64,000 nucleotides of DNA. Source: Spirochaetaceae bacterium. Lineage in GTDB: Bacteria; Spirochaetota; Spirochaetia; SZUA-6; Bin103. The DNA lies in contig JAPPGB010000105.1 of assembly GCA_028821475.1 (NCBI GenBank), positions 1 through 64,000 on the forward strand. The letters run 5' to 3'. A program made the translations under genes and the position numbers. Below, one piece after another: positions 17,899 to 26,593 of the stretch (its first letter is position 1; each line of letters opens with the position of its first letter). The notes under the pieces were generated by a model. The model saw only the letters and a program-made list of their open reading frames with translations. It had not been told where the DNA came from and made no database searches.

Positions 17899-19269
17899 AT
17901 GACATCTCGCACCGCCTCAATGCCGCGTAGGGGACACGCGCCGGTTCTGCTCGCCGTGATCGCCGGCGTGTTCGCCACCGTCAGTTGCGGGCCCGCGGCG
18001 ATGCGCAAGCCCGACTGCGATGCCTGGACTACCGGGGAGTTCTTCGAGACTGCATCCGTTCGCGACGTGGCCACCTGCGTGCACACCGATGGCGACATCC
18101 ACGCACGTGACGCCGACCTCAATACGCTGCTCCACCTTGCGGCCAGGTACGCCAACGATCCGCGCATCCTCACCACGCTGATCGACGCCGGCCTGGACGT
18201 GCAGGCACGCAACCGCAGCCGTACGCAGCCCTTGCACTACGCCGCGGGATTCAACGACGACCCGGCGTTCATCACCACGTTGCTGAACGCGGGCGCAGAA
18301 CTGGAGGGCCGCAACGGCATCGGCTTCACGCCGCTGCACTTTGCCGCCCGCTACAACCAGAGTGTGGTAATGCTCACCGCCCTGCTGAGCGCCGGTGCGG
18401 ACGTGCACTCCCAGCACGGTCTCGACGGCACACCGCTGCACGTGGCGGCAGCGTTCAACGAGAACGCCGAAGTAGTCCGGACCCTGATCGACGCGGGGGC
18501 AGATCCCGACTTGGTCAACCGTTCCGGGTACACCCCGTTGCACAGCGCCGGCACCAACGAGACCGCGGGCGTCGTCACCGCCCTGCTGGCAGCCGGAGCC
18601 GACGTCAACGCGACGCACCGGGACGAAGGAACACCGCTGCACACCGCGGCGGGAGCCAACAAGAATCCGCAAGTAATCAGGCTGCTGGTCGCCGCGGGAG
18701 CGGACCTCGAAGCGCGCAACGAGAACGGCCAGACTCCGCTGCACGTAGCGGCCGCCATCAACCGAACCGTGGCGGTGGTCGAGGCTTTGTTGCACGCGCA
18801 TCGCAACGCCGGACTCGGCATTGCTCCGCGCAACAATGCCGGCAACACGCCGCTGCACGTGGCGGCGGCGGCGAACATCAATCCGCTCGTGATCGTCGCA
18901 CTGGTACGTGGCGGAGCGAGCGTGCACGCCCGCAACGACTACGGAGGAACTCCGCTGCATTCGTTCGCGCTGCACCGTGCTCCATTCCGTTCTCGCCGCG
19001 GGCCCGACGGCGGACGGCTGCCGCTGCCGGGTTCGCTCATCGTGGGTACGCTCGTGACCCTGTCGGCAGACAAGGACGCCCAGGACAACTACGGCCGTAC
19101 GCCGCTGCACGTCGCGGCCCTGTACAACGAGGAGATCAGCATCTTCGAGGCGCTGCTGTCGGTCGAGCCGAACGTGAACGTGCGCGACGACGAGGGCAAT
19201 ACGCCGCTCCGGTACGTCCACGACGAGGACATCATCGCGGTCCTGATCGAGGCCGGCGCAACCTACTGA
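17899..19269 (+). CDS. Ankyrin-repeat lipoprotein
   Basis: The product (about 456 aa) starts with a signal peptide ending in a lipobox (ATVSC), so it is probably a secreted, lipid-anchored protein. The rest is about ten ankyrin repeats of ~33-36 residues, each with the G-x-T-P-L-H-x-A-A consensus (for example TPLHVAAAFNENAEVV, TPLHSAGTNETAGVV, TPLHVAALYNEEISIF). One repeat (about residues 350-385) carries a short insertion. Ankyrin repeats mediate protein binding, and exported ankyrin proteins are frequent in host-associated bacteria. Partner unknown. ATG 17899 is chosen because it gives a proper signal peptide; a second ATG seven codons later is possible. Confidence 0.88.
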   Translation: MTSRTASMPRRGHAPVLLAVIAGVFATVSCGPAAMRKPDCDAWTTGEFFETASVRDVATCVHTDGDIHARDADLNTLLHLAARYANDPRILTTLIDAGLDVQARNRSRTQPLHYAAGFNDDPAFITTLLNAGAELEGRNGIGFTPLHFAARYNQSVVMLTALLSAGADVHSQHGLDGTPLHVAAAFNENAEVVRTLIDAGADPDLVNRSGYTPLHSAGTNETAGVVTALLAAGADVNATHRDEGTPLHTAAGANKNPQVIRLLVAAGADLEARNENGQTPLHVAAAINRTVAVVEALLHAHRNAGLGIAPRNNAGNTPLHVAAAANINPLVIVALVRGGASVHARNDYGGTPLHSFALHRAPFRSRRGPDGGRLPLPGSLIVGTLVTLSADKDAQDNYGRTPLHVAALYNEEISIFEALLSVEPNVNVRDDEGNTPLRYVHDEDIIAVLIEAGATY

Positions 19270-19324
19270 GGGCCACGCGCCGGTCGATCTTGACGATTCG
19301 GCGCACCGTTCCATACTGGTAGCC

Positions 19325-20533
19325 ATGCTGCGGACCCTGCGCTCGGTGCTGCGCTTCCGGCGGCGGGCGCGCACACGCGCCGAACGGCTGCGCGCCGAGG
19401 CGGCGAACATCGACGACCTGCGGACGCTGGCGCGGCGCCGGCTGCCGGGCGGGGTGTTCGACTACATCGACGGCGGCGCCGAGGACGAGGTGACCATGCG
19501 CGCCAACAGCGACGCGTTCCGGCGCTGGAACTTCGCCCCGCGCGTGCTGCGCGACGTGTCGGAGGTGGACACCTCGATGACACTGCTGGGCCGCCGGTTG
19601 CCGTTCCCGCTGGTACTTGCGCCGGCCGGATTCACCCGCATGCCCGACCCTGACGGCGAGCTGTCGGTAGCCCGCGCCGCGGCCCGCGCCGGGCTCCCCT
19701 ATTGCCTGTCCACCGTGGCGACGCGCTCGATCGAAGAGGTGGCCGCCGCCGCGGACGGCAACCACTGGTTCCAACTCTACCCGCTGCGCGACCGCGAGTT
19801 GACGCGCGAACTGGTGCAACGCGCCGCGGACGCCGGCTACCAGGCGATGATGCCGACCGTCGACATGGCGGTGTCGGGCCGCCGCGAGCGCGACGTGCGG
19901 CGCGGCTTCACGCTGCCGCCGCAGATCGGCCTCGGCACGATCCTGGACGGCATCCGCCACCCCGGCTGGACCTGGCGCTTCATTCGCTCGGAGCCGATCG
20001 TGTTCTCCAACGTCCTCGGCCGCTCAGCTCCGGACGGCAGCACGCCGGTAGCCCTGGCCGACTTCATCAACACGCAATTCGATCCCGGTTTCTCCTGGCG
20101 GGACGTGGCGTGGCTGCGCGACGCGTGGCAGGGCGCCCTGGTCGTCAAGGGCATCCAGACGGTCGCCGACGCCCGCATCGCCGCCGACCACGGCTGCGAC
20201 GCCATCGTGGTGTCCAATCACGGCGGGCGCCAGCTCGACGGCGCGCCGCCTGCGCTCGACCTGGTCGCGCCGGTGAAGGACGAGGTCGGCGACCGTGCCG
20301 CCGTGATCTGCGACGGCGGCGTGCGCCGCGGCGGCGACATCGTCAAGGCACTGGCCCTGGGCGCCGATGCCTGCATGGCCGGCCGCGCCTACCTCTACGG
20401 ATTGGGTGCCGGCGGCGAGCCCGGCGTCGACTACGCGGTCGCCCTGCTGGCCGAGGAAATGCACCGCATCATGGCGCTCATCGGCTGCACCTCGGTAGGC
20501 CAGATCAGCCGCGCCCACGTGGCACCGGCGTAA
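19325..20533 (+). CDS. FMN-dependent alpha-hydroxy-acid oxidase/dehydrogenase (LldD/GOX family)
   Basis: The product (402 aa) is an FMN TIM-barrel enzyme that oxidises L-2-hydroxy acids to keto acids. Hallmarks are FDYIDGGAEDE near the N-terminus, PLVLAPAGFTR, WFQLYP, the FMN/Lys strand LVVKGIQT and the signature SNHGGRQLDGAP with the catalytic His, then DGGVRRGGDIVKALALGA. The N-terminus is Arg-rich and has no clear membrane segment. It is followed after 22 bases by coaE. L-lactate, glycolate or mandelate-type substrates are all possible. Confidence 0.92.
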   Translation: MLRTLRSVLRFRRRARTRAERLRAEAANIDDLRTLARRRLPGGVFDYIDGGAEDEVTMRANSDAFRRWNFAPRVLRDVSEVDTSMTLLGRRLPFPLVLAPAGFTRMPDPDGELSVARAAARAGLPYCLSTVATRSIEEVAAAADGNHWFQLYPLRDRELTRELVQRAADAGYQAMMPTVDMAVSGRRERDVRRGFTLPPQIGLGTILDGIRHPGWTWRFIRSEPIVFSNVLGRSAPDGSTPVALADFINTQFDPGFSWRDVAWLRDAWQGALVVKGIQTVADARIAADHGCDAIVVSNHGGRQLDGAPPALDLVAPVKDEVGDRAAVICDGGVRRGGDIVKALALGADACMAGRAYLYGLGAGGEPGVDYAVALLAEEMHRIMALIGCTSVGQISRAHVAPA

Positions 20534-20555
20534 CGGCGCCGCGACGGGCGGGACC

Positions 20556-21191
20556 ATGCCGGACGGCACACGGGTGATCGGCCTCACCGGCGGCATCGGC
20601 AGCGGCAAGTCGCTGGTCGCCGGCCTGCTCGGCGAGCGCGGCGCGGTGGTGGTCGACGCCGATACGGCAGCTCACGAGGTGTACCGGCCGAAAACCGCGG
20701 GCTGGCACGCGGTGGTGGCGGCCTTCGGCACGGAGATCGTGGATGAAGACGGCGCCATATCGCGCGCGCGGCTGGGCCGGATCGTGTTCGGCGACGACGC
20801 GGCGCGCCGCAAACTGAACGCCATCGTCCACCCGCGCGTGCGCCGCCTGCTGGCCGACCGCGTGGCGCGGGCGCGGCGCGGCGGCGCCCGCGTGGTGGTG
20901 CTGGAGGTGCCGCTCCTGGTGGAAGCGATCAGGTCCGGCGGGGACTGGAAGAGCACGTACGACGAGATCTGGGTGGTCACCGCCCCCGAGGAGCAGGTGA
21001 TCGCGCGCGTCCTGGCGCGCGGCGGCGTCAACGATGCACGCGTCAGGGCGGTGATCCGGTCACAGGCAAGCACCGCGGAGCGACTCCGCTACGCGGACGT
21101 GGTGATCGACAACGCCGCCGGCATCGACCTGCTGCGCGACCGGGTCACCGCACTCTGGGACGAGCGGCTGGCATCGTACGCGGCCGACTGA
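20556..21191 (+). CDS. coaE: Dephospho-CoA kinase
   Basis: The product (211 aa) catalyses the last step of coenzyme A synthesis, ATP-dependent 3'-phosphorylation of dephospho-CoA. The P-loop GGIGSGKS is at about residues 12-19, followed by the substrate-binding DADTAAHEVY, the HPRVR motif in the CoA domain (about 89-93), VPLLVE and a LID region with many Arg residues (IARVLARGG ... RVRAVIRSQ). The length is typical. It probably shares a transcript with the upstream FMN oxidase gene (22-base gap). It is the only clear housekeeping cofactor gene in the window besides hisG/hisI. Confidence 0.93.
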   Translation: MPDGTRVIGLTGGIGSGKSLVAGLLGERGAVVVDADTAAHEVYRPKTAGWHAVVAAFGTEIVDEDGAISRARLGRIVFGDDAARRKLNAIVHPRVRRLLADRVARARRGGARVVVLEVPLLVEAIRSGGDWKSTYDEIWVVTAPEEQVIARVLARGGVNDARVRAVIRSQASTAERLRYADVVIDNAAGIDLLRDRVTALWDERLASYAAD

Positions 21192-21318
21192 CACCGGCAC
21201 AGCCGTCACCGCGCCGCCGGGACCGATCCGACGGCGAACCGCCACGCCGCAGGCTCCGCAGCCCGATGCGCAGTCCAAAGCGACGCGTGCGGTGGTAGAA
21301 TGCCGCACGGGAGGTACC

Positions 21319-21696
21319 ATGCCGTTTGTCGCATTGAACGAGTTGCCGAAGCTGGAGCTGTTTCCCGGGATCCGTAGCGCCCTGGTGGCCGGCGAGCGGG
21401 TAATGCTGTCCGCTCTGGAGATGGAGGACGGCGGAGTGGTGCCGGAGCACAGCCATCCGCATGAGCAGGCGGGCCTGGTCCTGAAGGGCAAGCTGCGCCT
21501 GCGCATCGGCGACGAAGAGCGCGACCTGGAGCCCGGCGACGCGTTCCTGATTCCGCCGCACGTGGTTCACTCCGGGGTGGTGACGGCCGGTCCCGCCCGC
21601 GTGCTCGACATCTTCAGCCCGGTGCGCGAGGACTACGTGAACCGCTACAACAGCTTCACCGGCACCGGCGGCGACACCCGCTGGCACGACCGCTGA
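21319..21696 (+). CDS. Cupin domain protein
   Basis: The product (125 aa) is a single beta-barrel cupin. Motif 1 is EHSHPHEQAGLVLKGKL (metal-binding His pair and the later Glu/Gln) and motif 2 PGDAFLIPPHVVHSGVV with the last His ligand. The GGGAGGT-like ribosome binding site just upstream of ATG 21319 fixes the start. Small cupins of this type are dioxygenases, isomerases or ligand sensors; the function here is unassigned. It faces the MFS gene tail to tail across a 36-bp tandem repeat. Confidence 0.87.
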   Translation: MPFVALNELPKLELFPGIRSALVAGERVMLSALEMEDGGVVPEHSHPHEQAGLVLKGKLRLRIGDEERDLEPGDAFLIPPHVVHSGVVTAGPARVLDIFSPVREDYVNRYNSFTGTGGDTRWHDR

Positions 21697-21723
21697 CCCG
21701 GCGGCGCGCTGCCGACGGCGGCT

Positions 21724-21811
21724 GCGGAGATCAGTGGCCGACGGCTGCCAACGGCTACCGCGGAGGTCAGCGGCCGACGGCTGCCAACGGCTACCGCGGA
21801 GGTCAGCGGCT
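21724..21811 (+). repeat. 36-bp tandem repeat (two full copies plus partial) spanning an MFS stop codon
   Basis: Units start at 21724, 21760 and 21796; the first two are full length and differ at only a few positions (agatcagtgg versus aggtcagcgg). The third is partial and contains the stop codon of the leftward MFS gene (21803-21805). On the minus strand the array therefore looks like duplication of the DNA around and after the MFS stop. 36 bases is a multiple of three, so the array is an open 12-codon repeat in the alternative frame. Confidence 0.85.
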
Positions 21812-23050
21812 GGCCGCCGCGACGGGCTGTGGCGGCGCGGTGACGCGCGGTATACCGAACGCGGTGACCGCGGTGACCACGGCGATCATGCCGGCGAGCA
21901 GGAACACCATCTCGTAACCGGAAGCCTTCCAGATGATGCCGCCGAGAAACGGCACGGTCATCGAGAATACGTGGTCGATGGTCACCCCCATCGACAGCGT
22001 CGTGGACAGCTCGTCGCGGTTGGCGCACAGCCGCCCCACGTATACCGCGCGCGCGGCGCCGACGAAGAACAGCACGTGGTCGACCACGTAGGTGGCGCCG
22101 ATCACGACGAGGCCGATCGCCGGCGGAAAGAGCTGGGCGCCGTAGCCGTACATCAGGCACACCCCGCACAGCAGCAGGGCGTCGGCGCTGAGCACGGCGC
22201 GTGGGCCGTAGCGGTCGATCAGGCCGCCGATCAGCGGCTGCGCGGCTAGGTTGGTCACGGCCGTGGCCACCCACAGTATCGCGATGGTCTGTACCGGCTG
22301 CTCGTAGATCACCACCAGGACCCACACCGCGAACGTGATGAACACCTGCTTGCGCACCCCGAACAAGGCGCACAGCGCGTAGTAGCGCAGGAACTTGCGC
22401 TTCAGCACCATCTTGCGGCGCCGCATGCGCACCTCCGGCTGGCCGCGCATCGCCAGCCGGGTCAGCACCATCGAGGCCAGGAACAGCCCGACCGCCACCG
22501 CGAAGTAGAACGCGAAGTCGAGGTCGGTGATGGCACGCAGCCCCCACACGATGCCGGCCATCGCCAGCCCGGCGAGCGTCTTCCAGAACCCGATGCGGCC
22601 GAGCCGGCTGCCCGCGCTCGCCAGGTCGCCGTGATCCACCACGATGGCGCGCTCGATCAGCATGCCCATGTGCTGCCCTGCCGAGTAGCACATCACGAAC
22701 AGAATCAGCGGCAGTCCGGGGCCGATGCCGGCTACGCCGTCCGCGAGCGTTCGCGCCGGCAGCAGCGCCAGTCCCGCCACGCCGGCCGCGGCCACCACCG
22801 CGGCCAGCGAGAACAGGCGCCGTTCGGTGAGGGTGCCGAGCAGCACCACGTAGAACACCATCGCGAACCCCTGCGACTCGCGCGGAAACTCCAGGAATCC
22901 GCGGAACCACTCGCCGATCGCGTAGCGCTCGCGCAGGAAATTGGCGAAGTTCACCTCCACCGTGGTGGTGGCGGCGGCGAACGCCGCGAACGCCGCCACC
23001 AGGATCAGGTACGCGCGCACCGAATCGCGGCGCGCTTGGCTGGTGCTCAT
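21803..23050 (-). CDS. Major facilitator superfamily transporter
   Basis: The product (415 aa) has about 12 hydrophobic helices in two halves joined by a basic cytoplasmic loop (RMRRRKMVLKRKFLRYYAL, near residue 215). An MFS-like segment GGLIDRYGPR occurs in the second half, and an Asp/His-containing helix (TYVVDHVLFFVGAA) is distinctive. Start ATG 23050 has an AAAGGATCC-type ribosome binding site. It begins 25 bases downstream of the MMPL gene stop, so the two are probably cotranscribed and may export related compounds. Substrate unknown. Confidence 0.85.
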   Translation of the reverse strand: MSTSQARRDSVRAYLILVAAFAAFAAATTTVEVNFANFLRERYAIGEWFRGFLEFPRESQGFAMVFYVVLLGTLTERRLFSLAAVVAAAGVAGLALLPARTLADGVAGIGPGLPLILFVMCYSAGQHMGMLIERAIVVDHGDLASAGSRLGRIGFWKTLAGLAMAGIVWGLRAITDLDFAFYFAVAVGLFLASMVLTRLAMRGQPEVRMRRRKMVLKRKFLRYYALCALFGVRKQVFITFAVWVLVVIYEQPVQTIAILWVATAVTNLAAQPLIGGLIDRYGPRAVLSADALLLCGVCLMYGYGAQLFPPAIGLVVIGATYVVDHVLFFVGAARAVYVGRLCANRDELSTTLSMGVTIDHVFSMTVPFLGGIIWKASGYEMVFLLAGMIAVVTAVTAFGIPRVTAPPQPVAAASR

Positions 23051-23075
23051 CGCAAGGATCCTTTCACGACGGTCG

Positions 23076-25523
23076 CTACGCCCGCGCCTTACCGGGCATC
23101 CGGCCGCGATAGTACCAGAGCAGGGCCGGTACGAACGCCAGCGATCCGATCGCGGCGGCAACGATGGTCGCCGCCAGCAGCCCGCCGAGCCGGGCCACCG
23201 GGGTAAAGCTCGACAGCGACAACACCAGCAGCCCGGCGGCCAGCGACACCGTGTTGATCACGATCGCCCGGCCCGAGGTCACCATCGTCGCGCGGATCAT
23301 GCGCCCGGCGTCGCCGGACGACCCGCCACGACCGGACGACCCGCCGCGAGCACGGCGCAGGAATCCGACGATCATGTGGACGGCGTAGTCCACGCCCGCG
23401 CCCACCGCGACGCTCGAGAACATCATGGTCAGCGTGTCGAGCGAGCGGCCGGTCATGGACAGGAAGGCGAGAATCACCAGGATGCCGAACGCCATCGGCA
23501 GCAGCGCCAGCACGCCGAGCGCCGCCGAGCGAAAGCCGGCGGCGGCGACCGCGAACACCAGCACCAGGGCGACACCGATCGAGATCAGGTGGTCGCGCAC
23601 CAGCACCTCGGTAAGGCGCAGGGCGGCCACGCTGCCGCTCCAGATCTGCACGCCGAGGTCTGCCGGCAGGACTTCGCTCGCCGTCTGCTCGACGCGGTCG
23701 AGAAACTCGCGCAGGCGCCCCTCCAGGAAGAAGGTGTCCTCCCGCACGTCGAACACACGCGCGTTCAGGTGCAGTTGCGTGCCGTCGGCGGCGATCGGGG
23801 CGGCTCCGATGGCACCGCCGGCGTCGCGCATCGCCGCCAGGATGCGGGCCAGCAACAGCAGGGCGGCGCGCCGTTGGGGCACCTCACGACGGCCGGTCAG
23901 CGCCAGGTTCATGCGCTCCAGCTCGGAAATGAACGAGTAGCTCCAGCTCACCCCGGGCAGGGCCCGCACCTCGTGCTCGAATCGTGCCACCTCGCGCAGC
24001 ACTTCAGGGTCCAGGAAGTAGCCCGTCCGCGGTTCGCCCGCATCGGTGCGCGGTGCCGTGATGGTCACATTGAAGTCCACGAATCCGCTGAGCCGGCGTT
24101 GCACGTGCAGATTGCGGTCCATCACCGTGTCCTTGCCGCGGAAAAAGCGGGTGAAGTCGGTCTCGTAGCGCAAACCGACGACGGAGGCGGCGAGCAGCGC
24201 AAGCAGGATCGGCAGCACGATGGCGATGGTGCGCCGGTGCAACAACACCCAGCCGGACAGGGCGAACATGACCCGCGTCAGGCGCCTCGACTCTTCGCTG
24301 CGCGGTGCGCGCGGACGCACGCCGAGCACCTGCACGCACGCCGGCAGGAACAGCAGCGCGAGCACCGCACAGTAAGCGATACCGAGGCCGGTAATCGCCC
24401 CGAACTCGCGCACCGCGGCGATCGAGGCGGTTGCCAGGCCGGCGAACCCGGCCGCGGTGGTAACGGCGGCCAGCACCACCGTCACACCGATCGGGCCGAG
24501 GCCGGCGACCGACGAAGAGAACCGTGGCGCCGGTCCCGGTTGTGTCGAACCGGCGTGCGCGCCGCCGCGTTGTCCGACCGCCGGCAGCAGGTAGGAGGTG
24601 AGGATGTGTACGCTGTAGGCGCTGCCGAGGGTCATCACGAACGGCGGCGTGGTCACGCTCACGATGGTGAAATCGAGGCCCAGCGCGCTCATGGTGCCGA
24701 CCGTCCACACGCCGGCGACGGCGACCACCAGCACCGGCAGGATCATCGCCGCCAGCGAGCGGAAGCTCACGTAGTAGGTCGCCATGATCACCGCCACCGA
24801 CACGATCAGCAGCAGCGGCAGGTCGCCGGTCAGGTGGGCGCGCGTGGCGGCGTCTATGGTCGGCATGCCGGCCAGCGAAACCTCGACGCCCGCGTCGCGC
24901 AGCGGTTGCACGGCCTCGTCGACGGCGCCGAACAGGGGGCGGTAGTCGGCGCGCAGCGGCACGTTGAACAGCACGCCCAGGGCCGCGCCGTCGTCGGAAA
25001 CGACCAGCCCGCGCGCCAGTGGGTCGTCGGCGAGGCGCCGCCTGAACCGCTGCACGGCAGGGACGTCGGGCGGGGCGGTGCCGCCCGCGGCGGCGGGCTC
25101 GAACAGCAGCCGGCCGCCGGCACGGACGTAGGAGATGAACCGGTAGGGATCGATGACCGCGGTCACCTCCGGGCGTGCCTCGATCTGCTCGACGGCGTCG
25201 CGCAGCCGGGCAAGTGTCGCCGGCGCGAACAACGAGTCACCTTCGGCCAGCAGGACCAGCCAGTCGGTCTGCTCCCGGGTCTGTCCATGTTCCTCCATCA
25301 GGCTGACCACCTCGGAGTCTTGCGGCAACAACTCGTCCACGTTGGCGCTCACCCCCACCCGTGCCGCCGACCAGCCGGCGGCGGCTGTCAGCGCGGCCAC
25401 GGTCGCGATTACCACGGCCGGGTAGCGCGCCGCCACGCGCATGCCCGCCTGCACGGCTCGTTCCAGCCATGCGGCGCCGCCGCGTGCGCCGCCGGGGCCG
25501 GCGCCGGGACTCGGCTGCTTCAC
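23076..25523 (-). CDS. RND/MMPL-family membrane transporter
   Basis: The product (about 815 aa from GTG 25523; a TTG at 25592 would give 838) has the MMPL/hydrophobe-exporter layout. One transmembrane helix (PAVVIATVAALTAAAGWSA) is followed by a large extracytoplasmic domain starting VSANVDELLPQDSEV, then five helices, and the same pattern repeats in the second half (FRGKDTVMDRN ... LDTLTMMFSSVAVGAGVDYA). The GVDYAVH and TPPFVMTLGSAYSVH helices carry the typical polar residues of the proton path. The family exports lipids, hopanoids or drugs. The start is uncertain: no strong ribosome binding site precedes either candidate, and a 14-bp tandem duplication (25583-25610) overlaps the longer start. 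It precedes an MFS gene in the same operon. Confidence 0.85.
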   Translation of the reverse strand: MKQPSPGAGPGGARGGAAWLERAVQAGMRVAARYPAVVIATVAALTAAAGWSAARVGVSANVDELLPQDSEVVSLMEEHGQTREQTDWLVLLAEGDSLFAPATLARLRDAVEQIEARPEVTAVIDPYRFISYVRAGGRLLFEPAAAGGTAPPDVPAVQRFRRRLADDPLARGLVVSDDGAALGVLFNVPLRADYRPLFGAVDEAVQPLRDAGVEVSLAGMPTIDAATRAHLTGDLPLLLIVSVAVIMATYYVSFRSLAAMILPVLVVAVAGVWTVGTMSALGLDFTIVSVTTPPFVMTLGSAYSVHILTSYLLPAVGQRGGAHAGSTQPGPAPRFSSSVAGLGPIGVTVVLAAVTTAAGFAGLATASIAAVREFGAITGLGIAYCAVLALLFLPACVQVLGVRPRAPRSEESRRLTRVMFALSGWVLLHRRTIAIVLPILLALLAASVVGLRYETDFTRFFRGKDTVMDRNLHVQRRLSGFVDFNVTITAPRTDAGEPRTGYFLDPEVLREVARFEHEVRALPGVSWSYSFISELERMNLALTGRREVPQRRAALLLLARILAAMRDAGGAIGAAPIAADGTQLHLNARVFDVREDTFFLEGRLREFLDRVEQTASEVLPADLGVQIWSGSVAALRLTEVLVRDHLISIGVALVLVFAVAAAGFRSAALGVLALLPMAFGILVILAFLSMTGRSLDTLTMMFSSVAVGAGVDYAVHMIVGFLRRARGGSSGRGGSSGDAGRMIRATMVTSGRAIVINTVSLAAGLLVLSLSSFTPVARLGGLLAATIVAAAIGSLAFVPALLWYYRGRMPGKARA

Positions 25524-25749
25524 GGTTGGAATCTCGGGTGATCGGTCATGGATCGGTGAATGCGGGTACGGCAGGAAACTGGTCGTCGCCAATCAGTCGT
25601 CGCCAATCAGGACGCCGCATTATCTCCAAACCGGCACCTGCCCGCAACCGCACCCGCGCGGCGGCACGCGCGGCACCGGGCGCCGCAATGCCGGTTGCAG
25701 AGGCGCCCACGGGTTGGCACCATGCCGCGCAACCGGGAGGCAACGCGCT

Positions 25750-26523
25750 ATGGCAGACAGATTGCGGCACAAGGTGGCACTGGTGACCGGCGCCGGTTCG
25801 GGGATCGGGGCCGCCACGGCGACGCTGTTCGCCGCCGAGGGTGCCTCCGTTGCGCTCGCCGACCTGCGGTCGGGATCGGTCGAGGAGCGCGCCGCCGCGC
25901 TGGCCGGCCGCGGCGAGGCCGCCGTTGCGCTGGCCGGCGACGTGACCCGTTCGGCGGACGCGGAACGCATGGTGCAGTCGGTGGTGGAGCGCTTCGGACG
26001 CATCGACATTCTGGTCAACTGCGCGGGGGTGACGCCGCGCTACGCGCCGCCGGAGTGGGACTACGAGCGGACCTGGGACTGGGTGATCGGCGTCAACCTC
26101 AAGGGCACCTACCTGATGTCACGCTTCGCCACCGCCCGCATGCAACAGCAGGGCGGCGGCGCGGTGGTCAATCTGTCCTCCATCTACGGGCTGGTCGGGC
26201 GCCCCACGTTTTTCGGTACCGGCCACGATCCCTACCCGCCCGCCAAGGGCGGCATCATCACGCTCACCAAGGACATGGCCAATGCGCTCGGCAAGCACGG
26301 CATCCGGATCAACGCGCTGTGCCCCGGCTTCATCTACACGCACATGACCCGCACCCTCACCGACGATTCGGACTGGCTCAGCCAGATGGAGGCGATGGAG
26401 CCGCTCGGCCGCCTCGGGCAGCCGGATGAGGTGGCGCGGGCGGCACTGTTCCTGGCCTCCGACGACGCCTCGTTCATCACCGGTGTGGCCCTGCCGGTCG
26501 ACGGCGGCTATACCGCTCAGTAA
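25750..26523 (+). CDS. SDR family NAD(P)-dependent oxidoreductase
   Basis: The product (257 aa) is a classical SDR. TGAGSGIG is at about residues 14-21, NAD-type ADLRS comes after beta-2, then NCAG, catalytic Ser in NLSSIYG, and Tyr/Lys in YPPAK. The C-terminal ITGVALPVDGG is typical. The loop before the Tyr is longer than usual (GRPTFFGTGHDP). GGGAGG at 25735-25740 gives a good ribosome binding site for ATG 25750. The substrate is unknown; glucose/ribitol-like polyols or hydroxy acids are common for this sequence type. Confidence 0.92.
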   Translation: MADRLRHKVALVTGAGSGIGAATATLFAAEGASVALADLRSGSVEERAAALAGRGEAAVALAGDVTRSADAERMVQSVVERFGRIDILVNCAGVTPRYAPPEWDYERTWDWVIGVNLKGTYLMSRFATARMQQQGGGAVVNLSSIYGLVGRPTFFGTGHDPYPPAKGGIITLTKDMANALGKHGIRINALCPGFIYTHMTRTLTDDSDWLSQMEAMEPLGRLGQPDEVARAALFLASDDASFITGVALPVDGGYTAQ

Positions 26524-26593
26524 CGGGCCGCGGCGACCGACGCTGCCTCCGGCGCCGCGCATGCCGGCCGGACGCGTACCGCCCGCCCCTGCC

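Noticed and set aside
22941-25541. An 866-codon open frame on the plus strand
   Set aside because: Antisense to the MMPL gene; composition is typical of a shadow frame.
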